From Scatophagus argus (Eukaryota; Chordata; Actinopteri; Scatophagidae), in assembly GCF_020382885.2 (NCBI RefSeq), contig NC_058501.1, forward strand, positions 15,204,501-15,268,500: DNA of 64,000 bases, given 5' to 3'. The notes below the pieces were generated by a model that was given only the letters and a program-made list of their open reading frames with translations, did not search any database and was not told the origin of the DNA. This document shows positions 37,401 to 50,400 of this stretch, in pieces. The translations under genes were made by a program, and so were the position numbers. How positions within the stretch are numbered: the stretch's first letter is position 1; each line of letters opens with the position of its first letter.

Positions 37401-40400
37401 AGTGGAACTGATTGGGAAAGATCCTGAAGAGGGTTTCACTGTGCAGAGCAAACATGATGGTGAAGTAGGAGCCCAGAGAGCCCCACACAAACACGTGGTT
37501 GATAACTGTCCAGAAGCCCGTGTCAAGAGCAATCTGCACAATCAAGAAACAGCAGAGGTGCACAGTAAATACACAATCATGGATCAGACAGTAGTTAAAT
37601 GTAGAGTTTGGGAACTGGACGGAAAGCTAACACCACTCTGCCCTCACTCACCTGTACGCTGACCACAATGACCAGGGCTGTAGCCGTGGTGACCGCGAAG
37701 GTCTGGTAGTCAGCGAGGGGCACTCCATTGCTCTGAGTAGCATCGGACAGGACGGCGTAAGGGACAAAAAACAGCACCACTGATGTGTAGATGCCCTGGG
37801 CGATGCAGATGAAGAACTCTCTCTTGTTGAAGAGGAGGTTGAGCTGTCCAGGCTCATACAGTTTAGGATACTCCAGACTCCTTTGGTCAGGAACATCCTT
37901 CAATGAAACAGGAAGTGAGGGGCTGCATTTAAGAAAATAAAACTACCCTGCTATGATGCTAGTTAGATTAGAAGTTTTTATTAGAGTTTACAGCTCTGCT
38001 AGCAGTTGTATGAGGCTGCATTTAAACACAATAGCGCTTTGAGCTAACATGCTAATATACTCACAATGACAAAGCTGAGGTGCTGATGTTTAGCATGTAT
38101 AGTGTTTACCATGTTAGTTTAGTGTGGTAGCTTGCTTATATTTGTGAATTAGTATTAAACACAACGTGTGGATGAGGTTGATGAAAATGCTGTTCATTTG
38201 CAGGTAATTGGTGTTAAACTAAAGTACTGGGCCAATCAGAAAGTTTGGCTGAATGACATGAGATCATCAAAGTTACAAGTTACAATTCATCTCGAAAGTC
38301 ATCCTGAAAATATCGTCCATTGAATTCACTCAGTAGCTTGAGTCATTTCACTCTAAACCACAAGTGTCTCAAATGTCAACTCACGGTGACAAACGCTAGC
38401 CACATGGTGTCATTTATCCTTTAAATTCCTTTAATCCCTTAAATATTTGATATTTGTTGCAGCTGATTCAATCTGGTTCAAAAAAACCTTTTTAATCTAC
38501 TGTTGTCATGGTTCATGAAGACAGAATCAGTAAGAGAGAATTCAATTCAATTCCATGAAAAGAATACAGCACACACAGTATACATGTGAAATCTGTATAT
38601 GTTGTTATAACTTGGACAGACCTGGTCAAATATCCCCATGGCCAGCACAGGGAGGGAAGTGTAGACAATGTTGTAGAGAGTGATGAAGTATTGATCATAC
38701 ACGGTCTACAAGAGAAAGGAGATGGACACACAAATACAGACAAAGTGGGAACCATGATTACATTTTCCAAACGTCTGCTTGTTGATGTAAAGGTGTCTGG
38801 ATGACACACACCTGTGCAGAGAAGCCACAGAAGAAGCCAAACCAGAAGTGCACCATGGTGAAGGCAAAGTTCTTGTAGAAGAAGTAGCAGAGGAAACGGC
38901 ACATGCGGAGGTAGGACCAGCGGCCGTGCACCAGCAGGAGGCGCTGTAGGAAACGAAACTGCGAGAACGAGTAGTCACTGGCCAGCACAGCCTGTATCCC
39001 CTCCTGACCTGAGATACCAACTCCAATATGAGCACCTGGAAGAGCAGAGATAGAAAAGTATTACATAAAGCTCTAAAATGTCTTTATTAATAAATCAGTC
39101 TACATTTCTCAACACAGTATTCTCATGTTTGTCTTTGTGATAGGCTAAACTAGCCCGCCTACTGCACAGACAACTCATCTAGCTCTCAGTAAGAATATTC
39201 ATGATATATTAATTCATATTAGTATATAAAAGAAAATGCTGAACTATTTCTTTAATAATAACAACATTTAGGTTTCCAGATTAATAATAGCGCAGTAATT
39301 GGTATTGGTGTCAGTCCTAACAAAACTGTGCTGGTCGATCCCTACTCATCACACTAAAAAACACTAAGAAACCAGCGACAAACCAAACATGATGAGGACA
39401 TAAAACATACTGCAACACGTTTCCACACCTGTCTTTGTCACGACTAAAACCATGTAGATAAACAACTTCTAACACTACACTTCTGCTGAGAATTTCCATT
39501 GCCTAATGGCAGACATTGAAACCCACATGGCTAAGACTTACTTCTCCTTTTTGACTTTCCTCCTCCGTCTCAATAATAATCTATTTAAACTTCCTCCTCT
39601 CCATCTTCAACACGCTGACCCTGCCTTCACGACTCACTTTTGATCATGCTAATGTCGTTAGCTCCGTCTCCAATAGCCAGAGTGACGGCTTTCTTGTGTT
39701 TCTTGATGAGCTCCACCACCTGGGCCTTTTGGAGTGGGGTGACTCTGCAGCAGATCACCGCTTTGCATGCACATGCTGTCGACACAAACTCCATCTCCAT
39801 GTCTGCTTCCAGTGCATGAGCCTATCAGAGAACAGGCAAAAGAGTCGAGACGCTTACAGGTAAATGGTAAAGGGGTCCAAAGAAATATACTTTAAGAGGA
39901 GGAACAATATGTTTTGTTGATGCAAATGACACATTTCTGGGCCAACTCACTATTTCCTGACAGTTGACAGTTTAATTATTCATGGCCACTGTTGGTTTTA
40001 TATGTGTGTGAGTGTGGGGCGTGTTATTCATACCAGACTGTGACCGTTGATTACGAGGGCAAATTCTCCAGAGATGTTGTCCATGAGGTTGTTGGAGGGA
40101 GGTGGAGGAGGAGGGCACTGCAGATGTTTCCCTCCTCCTCCACCTCCCACATCATCTCCCTCTTGTCCTTCTCTGAACCCATTACCCATGAAACATGCCT
40201 CTCCCCATCCCTCCATCCCATCCTCCTTCCCTCCATCTCTTGTTCGTGACAGCTCGATCATCCTCTCCCTCGCTCTCCTGGAGAGGGGACAAACAAACTT
40301 GATGTCAACAGGGCTCGCCTACGCCACAAAAACAGGAGCAAAACACAGCGTGACTATATAGAGAAGAAAATGGGTGAGATGAGAGAGGAACTGCAGTGAA

Positions 40401-43400
40401 AGAAAACAGGCACAGCTGTGAAAACAAGTCTTAGAAAAGATAAAAATTGGAAGGTTGGGAAATTGAACAAGAGCAGGCTAATGTCAGGGGTATCAAGTGA
40501 CTCTGAGTTGTACCCAGACCCCTGATCTACTTGTTTATCACCAGAGTCAGTGCAGTGCTCTGTATGTTCATTTGTACCTCATTTGAAAAACATATATAGG
40601 ATTTGCTATTGCTTTTTGCAATTCACAAAAGTTACAACAACAGCGGTATCCGTGTATGACAGAAAATATAGTGTGTCCTCGCACACCACGCTGTATAGAG
40701 GAATTCACAACAGACTGTGACCCAGTACCCATTTAGATAAATGACTGAATTAACTTAGTAAAAGAAAAATGTGTTTTTATGAAGAGAAACAAAGAAACCT
40801 GTATTTGTGTCCTGTAAAACTTCACTTGTTGCAGTGAAAATCCAAATAAGTCAGAATGGTATAGACTTACACATTTTTTTTATGAATTAATGAACTGACT
40901 ATACAATTTCCATATTTTAGCTGAGGCACTGCATTTGTAGTGCTAGTTTAACTCTGGTGGATAAATGTTAATGTACGTTAAGCACTAAACATTGTTCAGG
41001 GAATCTTGTAAAGTGGCTGAAACACTGTGCTACCACACCTGGTCGCTCCAGTCATGCATACACTTCTTAGTTTCTCTCTAACCAACACCTGCCTTTTGTC
41101 ATTTTTGATCAGTGTGTTTCCCACAGTGTAGACAAACACCAGACAGTTAAGATGAAGACTGACCTGAGCTCCTGTCGCACGCTCTGCACAGTGTGTCCAC
41201 TGATGATGAACACCTCTGTCATATCGTCTGTCAGCATCTTGCAGGAGTAACCTATGTTGACAGCCGTCTCTGTGTGAAACATTGCAGTTAAACATTTCAG
41301 CTGAGCATACAGTAGATGCATGATAAAGAGGACAGAGCTCAGATAAATTAAACGTGACCTGAAGATCTTTAATCACGTGAGAAAAGTGATACCTTCTCTT
41401 ACAAAGCCACTGCCATATGCAGAACTAATTTGCAGCCCAATAAAGGCTAACAAAATAAAATCACTGCCGTCTTGTCATTCTTGCCCAGAATTCCCTTGTA
41501 CTTGTGGTGTATTTGCAGAAGATCTTTTCATAGTGTCAGAATTTTTTTTCAGTCCATTTATCTTGGCAAAAGAACATCTTAGGCTGCCTGCATGCTTTTT
41601 GTCTTTCCTACTGATGACTGGCTCCTGGCCAGTGTGACCAGTAATAGTGATTAATCAAGTGAACACATAACGATCAGCCACAACCACCTGCTTAATGTTC
41701 TGCAGGTCCTCTTTGTGTAGCCACAACAGCTCTGACCTGTCAGGGGAAGATGGGGGTATTTTGCATGTTGAACGTTGAATGTCCTGTGCATTGAGGGCGG
41801 GGCCTCCCACCTAGAGGGGTACTGGGTCACAGTGTCAGGGGGTGTATTTTGTCTGCAATGTTTAGGTGGGTGGTGTGTGTCAAAGAACATTCATATGATC
41901 GCCAGAACCCAAAGGTTTCCCTGCAGAACATTGCATTTTAAAGATATGATTAATGTTATTCACTTCCCCTGTCACTGGTTTTAATGCTGTGGCTGATCTG
42001 TGTATAATCTTTTGTCCCAGGAACACAATCTCAATATTGCTGTTCTGCTTTTAAATGGGTGCTGGTTGGACTGAAGGAGAATCTCATTGTCCCATGAATT
42101 GCTTTGTAAAAAGAAAGGTGCAAATTTGCCTAGTTTTGCCCATTTTGGTTGAATTTCAGGTGTGTTTGCATTAGATCTGTTGCAAACACGTGTGTCATTT
42201 ACACACATTGTATGTATCAGAATCAGAGAATGTTCTGTTCATTTGTTTGATTATTTGCAAATTATGGTCCTTTTTTAACCAACTGCATGCAGAGTAAGTT
42301 CTGAAAGTGTCTCACCCTGCTTGTCTCCAGTGAGAACCCAGATCTTAATGTTAGCCAGAGAGAGCACTGCGATGGTCTCTGGGACGCCTTCCTGCAGCTT
42401 GTCCTCTATGGCTGTGGCACCCAGGAGCTAGACACACAGACAGGCAGGCAGGCAGGCAGGCACAGACAAACACAAACACAATTTCCTGTTCATCATACTA
42501 AGCATGAAATTTAAGAAGGGAATAAAAGCAATTTCTATGTTATGACTTGGAATGGTTTCCCACCAACCCCACTCATAAAATTAAGCATCAGTTTGACCAC
42601 ATCCTGCACTGAGCAGATCTGACAAGAATCTAAAAGAACATCTGAAAGGAACATCCCATCACCAGTGAGAATCTGGATGGTTTTTCCAACCGAGCTTAAG
42701 TTCCCTTTTCTCATAGTGCTAATTTTACTCTGTTTGCGGAAGAAACGCTGCATAAATGTGCAAGGAGTAAAAGTGACACGCAGACAGACAACTGCATGTC
42801 ACGAACCATCATGTCTTGTTCGATCTCTTCATAAGCGGCTGCCAGTCGGTCCTCCCTACAGCTGGTGGCCTTGTCAGCGCAGTGGTGGCTCTCTGACCAC
42901 ACCTCCCACTCGTCCTCTGACAGGTCCCTGTAGGCCAGCGCCAGCGTCCGCAAGCCGTCTGCTGCATACTCCTACAGCCAAATATACACAGACATATCCA
43001 CACATTCTGACACGAGGATACACATGACCTGATCAGCAAAAAAACAGACACTATGTAAAAGACAAAATGTTATAAAGTTTGGAGACAGTAGATGGCAGTA
43101 GAGCTCCATCCATCAAGCATTACAGTGCCTGTGCGTGTGTGTGTGTGTGTGTGTGTTTACTCACATTGAGGTGGTCTGAGGTGATAGTCATCAGTTCCTG
43201 GTTGCAGGGGTGGAGTCTCTCCAGTAGCACCGTGTCAGCTCCTTTACAGTACAGACGGATCCTGCCCTCTGGGTTACGTACTGAAAAAGAATTATAGAGT
43301 GTAATGAAGTCAAAATACTCCATACAGCTTGTCCATCACCGTCAAATAACCAGCTTCAACAAATTTCATTCCTATGTACAGTGAGTGGGCCACACAGGCT

Positions 43401-45414
43401 GGCTGTCTGAATAACATTTGGCACTGGCGTTTGAATTCACGCCAAGTGGCCCTCGTGGTCGCGCTGCTCTGTTGCTAAGGCAAGAGTGATATAAGACCTG
43501 CCATATCTGGGCAGTTTCTCATAACCTTATATAAAGCTCAATCACAGGAACACACAGTGAAAATGTAAACTATGACTAACAGCCCATCTCCTGTCAGTCT
43601 GTAGGGGTGCAGATGATGATTTCATTATGATTTAAGTACATATTTGTGATTTAAACATAAAAAAGCTCACTTTTTCAGATAAGTGCACTGCAATGGATAG
43701 AAAACAGCTCTTGATGTGTTAATCCAAAGTATAAAATAAGAGTGTAAATAGTCCCACATTTCAGATGGGGTTAAACTGATTTTCAGTTTTGACTCGTCAC
43801 TGTAGCCTTTAGTTAGTAATGCTGCCTTATGACAAGTGAAAAAAACAAAGGGTAAAATTGGAGAATAATAGAGACATTTAAAGTCCTTCTGAATTTGTGA
43901 AAAACAGCTAAACTACAAAGTCCTTACATTGCAAATCCAGACTGTTGTGTTTTTCACCTTTTTTTGACACATTTTCTTTATTTAAAATAAACACCCATTT
44001 GTTTCTTTTTTTTTTGTAGATTGTGACCTGAAAATAATGATACACACCTATAACAGACATCCTTTTGCGTATGTTGTTAAAGTCCAGTATGGCGAGCAGA
44101 GTGTAGGTGACAAGCCGTCCCATCTCTGTTGTGGTTATCGTCCCAGGGGTTCGGGAGCGGAACACGAAGCCAAAGTTTCGAGCAGCAGTCACTAGAGCGC
44201 CTTCATCTGGAGACTGAGCCTTATAAACCAGCTCTCCTGGCGAGATGGGTGAAAATGATAACAAATAATGGGCCATAAATAACAGACAGATGGTGTGTTG
44301 GTGTCAACGTTCACTGACATTCAGACCCTCTCCCCTCCTCTTACTCACCCTCGCTCTTCTCCTCACTCATGACGGTGTGACAGAGGGAGAGCAGGCGGAA
44401 AAACTCGTGAGTGTGTAAGTCTCCCACTTTCACTGATTCCAGCAGGGTGTCATCATAGAAACAGAAGTCCGGGTCCGCCAGGGGGTTGAAAGGAGTGAAG
44501 TCTAATCTCTGTAGATAAAAGTATGATAACAAACTACATTAATAAGAGGACACACGTACTTATAATGAATGTGTTACGATTGCTACTTACCTTTGGTTTT
44601 GGTGCCAGCGGGTCTGTTACTTCACCTGACAGTAACACAAGAAGATGCATGAGACTTTGTTGTGCATGTTTTGTACGTGCGTGTATGCATAGTATGTATG
44701 TTTGCATGCATGTATTAAAGACTAAATCAAAGAGTTGTGTTGTGATTGGGCTCTATACAAATAAACAGACTTGAACTGAAGAGTGATTCAGGACAAGGTT
44801 ACACTTGTTGTCAGTTAGGTGTACATGAACAACCTAATGTTAATTCTTTTTCTGCTTTTATGATGCCTGTAATGTTCGGTTTTCACTGACAATGTAATAC
44901 ATGTATTCATTCATTCATTTTGTTTTAGCCATGAGTTTACACGTACACTATCTTACTCACTATACGTGTGTGTACACTTACCATAAGTCTGTCCATTGAT
45001 GGAGCACTTATTAAAACTCATGATGTTCTGAGTGAGAGTTCCAGTCTTGTCACTGAAGATGTATTCAACCTAAACAGAACAATTTTAAAGTTAACATACT
45101 GTTCACTTGGGAAGTTTTCACTTCTTTATGCTGAACAAATTATATCCCAAGCGAGTCACATATTCTTCTTCTATAGCCACCTCGTCTCTGAAATTAGACT
45201 TCTTTCAGTCTGCAGGTGCATTTCAGTTCTGCAGTAAGAAACAAGTGGCCCCATTACTGCAGAATATGTTGAATGTCATCAGTATTAGAAATGCATTTTT
45301 AATATAACTTAAAATTAAATTATCTGAGCATCAGAAACACCAGAAAAGCAAAAGAAACTGGGACAGATGCAAAGCAGATGGATGGACAGAATAAACAATC
45401 AGTAAACATGAATA

Positions 45415-45448
<34 letters not shown>

Positions 45449-47421
45449 AGACTGTATTTGCTGTCTAAGCATGGATGCCCACCTGGCCCAGCTCCTCGTT
45501 CAGGGTGGTGGTCCTGGCCTCAGCTGCTGTGTTACACTGCGAGCAGAACATGTGCTGGTCCCAGTTAATGAAGTAGCTGTGACCCAGCCTGATCACCTCC
45601 ACACTGATACACAGACAGGGAAGAGACGGACACAATAATATTAACAGCAGAGAACAATTCATCTAAGCTTGTGCCAGTTTAGGTACTGCAAGCGCTTTAC
45701 GTTGGCCTGCGGTGGCACACAGGACTTTAAGTTCCACTGGGGGGAAGCTGCTTTGTGTTCACCTTAAATATCAGTCTAAGATGTGTGAGTTTGTGACAAC
45801 GGTCACCGGAAATTTGTTGCAGAAAAAAAAAACTATTACAACATAAATGACTATTTAATGTGCAGTATTTTTATTTCTGTTTCATATTTATATATTTCTA
45901 AATCTTAAAACATCTTTCTGTTTTATGCATTTTGTATCCAGATCGTATCTGGGTTGAACAATGTATAAAATGCACTTTTCTTTTTTCTTAAGTGACAAAT
46001 TTGTAACTCATTGTCAGGATTTGTGCCTGTCTGATCACTTTGATTTGTATCAATCAAATGATTCATATTCAGCCCTGCACTTCCACTCCTCCATACGAGT
46101 TTGCATTTTTGAATATGTTTGGGTTTTCATTAAGTTTACAACTAAAGATCAAGATTAGATGTATAGTTGCTGCATGTGGAGTAAAGATGCATAATTTGTT
46201 CACAAAACACCAGGTGTATATGGAATCATAATAACATGGACAACTAGTGTCAAACAACTTTCTGCTAAGATATCAGTATTATTGACTTCTATACACACAT
46301 TTTTAGTAAGTCTATTAATGTGGGACTCCTCCTCACCTGACATACAGAGAGATAGGCACCACAGTGTTGAGAATGATGACGTAGGACCAGAAGGAGAGGA
46401 AGGCAGAGAACAGGAAGTTGTCTACAGGAGGGTCCCAGGGCAGATAGCTCTGAAACAAGGAGCCCACCTCTCTCTCCCACACTGCGTTACCCACAGCCAG
46501 GATCACACCCATACACACCAGGAAGCCGAAGATCTGACAGAAACACCCAGATGGAGAAACATCACAGCCACCGTAAGCAAGAATCAAGTGTCTAAATGTA
46601 CAATCCGATATCATCCATTTAGATCTCGGGTCAGCTGAGCCAAAATTAGAATAGATCGCGCTGTTAGAGGAGATCCATGCAATGATCCACTGAGATAAAG
46701 TCCTTAAATAGTTGCTGAATGAGTCATGAAAGTGAGAGGTTTGAGGTGTCCTACCCAGAGGACTAGAGTGTTCATCAGACGATCGATGCTCGTACGCTTA
46801 AACTTGGTGCGACCGCTGTTCTGCATTAGTTTGGTATCAGGTCCTGGGTCAAAAACAGTCACAGTTAGAACTGTTACAGGCATCACATACATGCTTTCAC
46901 ACACAAATACACACACACACATATACCTGCGAAGATCACCAGGCCGTAGCAGGCCTCCGTGTTGCGGAGGACACATCCTCGTAGCAGCATGTTCTGGTTG
47001 GTCAGAGTGTACTTCTTATCTCGCCAATACAGAGTCCCACAGAAACGATCCAGTTTGTTGTTGGGGGGCTCACACACCACCTCACCTTCGCACACGCACA
47101 CACAAATCTAAATCAGATGCTATATCAGAGATTTACACCAAAATCCAATTGAAGCATTAGGTTTATTTTTCTAGCTGTATGACGTGACATCATGCCTTGC
47201 CTCACACATGAACACACAACAAAAGTCAAGCACCTTTAGTAAGGTGATATGAGGTAAAGTGTGGGTTGATGTGCTGCAGTAATGCATTTTCCTGAGCAGG
47301 TGAGGAGCGTGTGTGTGTGTGTGTGTGTGTGGGCTGTGCTGTGCTGACATAGCATCGTTGTGTGTACAAGTGGGCGGGTGTTGATAGGCTGTCGTTCAGT
47401 GCTGGCAAGGGAGGGAAGAAA

Positions 47422-47461
<40 letters not shown>

Positions 47462-50400
47462 GTTCATGTGGAGGGGTGTGAAGGTGGATAATGTTTCAGT
47501 TTAATGCTCAGGCGCAGACTGAAACACAGCTGACCTTTATTGCAGAGGAAGGAAGATGCACACAATGAGAAACCGAGAGAAGAAGATGAGTTTTCTTAAA
47601 TCTCACCATTGAATGAAGCCAAGTTGTTTGGATCTCCAAGTTCAGATGTCACTGAGACAGACTGACGCACCTTCATATTGGTCTCCCTGCAAGATAATAC
47701 AACACACAGCAATTTAGACATAGTGTGCTGTTGCTTCTGCAGATTTTGAGATACTGCAAGTTGATGGTAAGGTGTCGTGTATTTTCTGACCCGTCCAGCT
47801 CGGCTGTCTCGATGTAACAGAGCCCGTGAGGTTCACTGCTGGATAACAGAAGCAGGTCAGCCTGAAAGCAGATACAGTAGCTGATGTTAGCATCCACTGC
47901 ATAGCACTGACAGCAGAGGAAGAGAAGAAGATAAGGTCCAGATGACAGTTATGATATACATCTGGAAACAATTTCGTAATTACCAACAGTAGCTAGCGTC
48001 CCCTAAGAAGGCACATACTGTTGTGAAATCCATTTAACATGATAGTTTTGTTCCACTGTGCACAGTATAAATAGCCATCATGTTCACGTGCCTATTTAAA
48101 ATGACTAGAGATTTGCAGTAAACAATGAGAAGTCCACGGCTAGGTTGGTAGATAAATAAATAAACAAAAGACTTGATTAAAACGGGTCCTGCAAGACTAC
48201 TGATGACTGTATCTGTTTGTGGTGATGTATATTCACTGTACAGGACACACGCTTACTGCCACAAACTGGTTGTTTTCCAGTTTAATGATATCACCCACTC
48301 GAACATTCATCCACTTTTCATTCTGGAGCCTGAAACAAGGAAACAGAGAGAAAAAGAAACTGTTTTAACTGATTTAAGCAAGTTGCAAAGCTGATAAAAC
48401 TTAAATAATTCTTGTTATAATTAGCAGAATTTAGGAAGCAACAGCTGATGAGTGCTTGGTTACAAATGACAAGACGGGAGACTCACGAGCCATGGATGAG
48501 GACCTGAGACTGACGGTTGTTCACTTGGTTGTCGCTCTTGTGACGAAACTGCAGCAAGCAAAGATCACTGTGAGCTTTTCGGGAACTGAGTCAAGCTGAC
48601 CACGTTTAAGAGGCCACTTGTTAGTGTGTCAGCTAAAAATAATCAGAAGTCCTTGAACCGTATTTCACTGTAATATTAAACTGCCACGAGCAAGATTGCA
48701 TAGCAAGCAGCAAGTATGTGGTGCATGAAAAACGTGCTCACATAGTCGTCTGTGGCATCCTTTACTGCAGTGATGCTCAGCACCAGAGCTAAAGGCACGA
48801 TGGTGGTGAACCAGGACAAGGAGGAGATCTGAGGTATTAACTGGACAGAGAGAAGGGTGATTCGCAGATTAGTTTGAACAGGGACACACAGGCACCTCTA
48901 TCTGATCTTGGCCACACAACAGGTCACTGAGCTCCTTATGAGGGTACACGATCCCACCATACTGTGTGTTGGAAGGAAAACAGCAGTGCATTCGCAGTCC
49001 ACAAACACATCTGTTTGGTGAGCTAATGATGAAACTGATGAAAAATTTCCTCAAAGTATAAGAAACAAGTCCTTGTTAGTTTGACTGCCAAGAAATTTCA
49101 TGTTTTTTTGACAAACTGTGGCAAAGGTTTAATAAGCACAAAAGTTTAAGTCTATGGAATATAAGAATCTATAATTCTTTGCCTGAGGTTAAAAGATAAC
49201 AAGACTAACATACTCACAGTGACACTGATAGCAGGTGTGATGAGTGCCAAGTTTGTCATCTCAGTTTAGCATGTTTAGCCAATTATTGCTAAACATGAAG
49301 TACAACTGTGGCTGATGGGCACGTAGTTAGCTTTACAAAACCAAAGCACTGGCCCATTGAAATTTTGACCTGCTGGTGGTGCTAGAAGGCAAGTCAGATG
49401 CTCAGTGTGATTCATCCTCTGGGGACCATGAATGTTTGTAAGCAATAAACTGGAAAATTAATTTCCCATGGCACGTTCTAATATATCTATGTATATCTTC
49501 CCTGTTATAATTATTTCTAACCACCTTTTTATTGAATGTACATATCTCAAACCAATTATCACTTTCCAACACATCTTAGCCCTTTAGAGATGCAAGCCAG
49601 TAACTCTTTGACACTCCGGCTGCACCCACACACAAAGACACAAATGCACAGACTCTCTCTCTCTCTCTCTTTCTCCCATTGTTGCCTGCTTCCATCCCTC
49701 TCTTCCATCCCTCCTTCACCTCCTCTCCTCACCTGCAGTATGAGCAGGAAAAGGAAGTATGTGTTGGCTACTTCCTGGAACTGCTCAAACAAGTTGACGG
49801 GCAGGAAGGTGATGATGTTGTATTTGGATGTCATAATGCAGTTACTCTGGAGGGGGGAAAAGTAAAATTATACATTTGATTAAAAAGTTCTGCAGTCTTT
49901 AAAGAGAGAGTCCATATTCTGAAACATGTACAGGAGGAAAACGTCTTACCGCATACTGAAACTTTTCGTTGTACTCTCTGTCATTGGCTCTGACCCTTCT
50001 CTCCTCCTCTGCAGACACACAAGACATCAAATGAGCCACAAAAGGATGACATCATCACAAAGATTTATATAAAGCACCCGAATTACCGCATCTCTGTTTG
50101 TCAAAGTGCATAAAAGGACCGAGTGTAACTCCTAAAGAACATCAATATCAGTAATAGCCTTGGACAGAGGAAGAAAGTGAAGGAGACAACAGTCCCCAAC
50201 GTTTGTGCATTTATTTTTAAATCAATGAAGCTAGAGTGTCTGCTGGAGGTTGTTTGAGTAGACACAATCATTGTGTTTCACTGGACATTGGAAGTAATGG
50301 TCAGACCAATTACATCTCATCTTTAATTAGCTGCTGCCTCTGTCTCTTAATGACCGGCTGTGCAATCTGGGCCAGATACGCAACATGTAACCACAGATGC

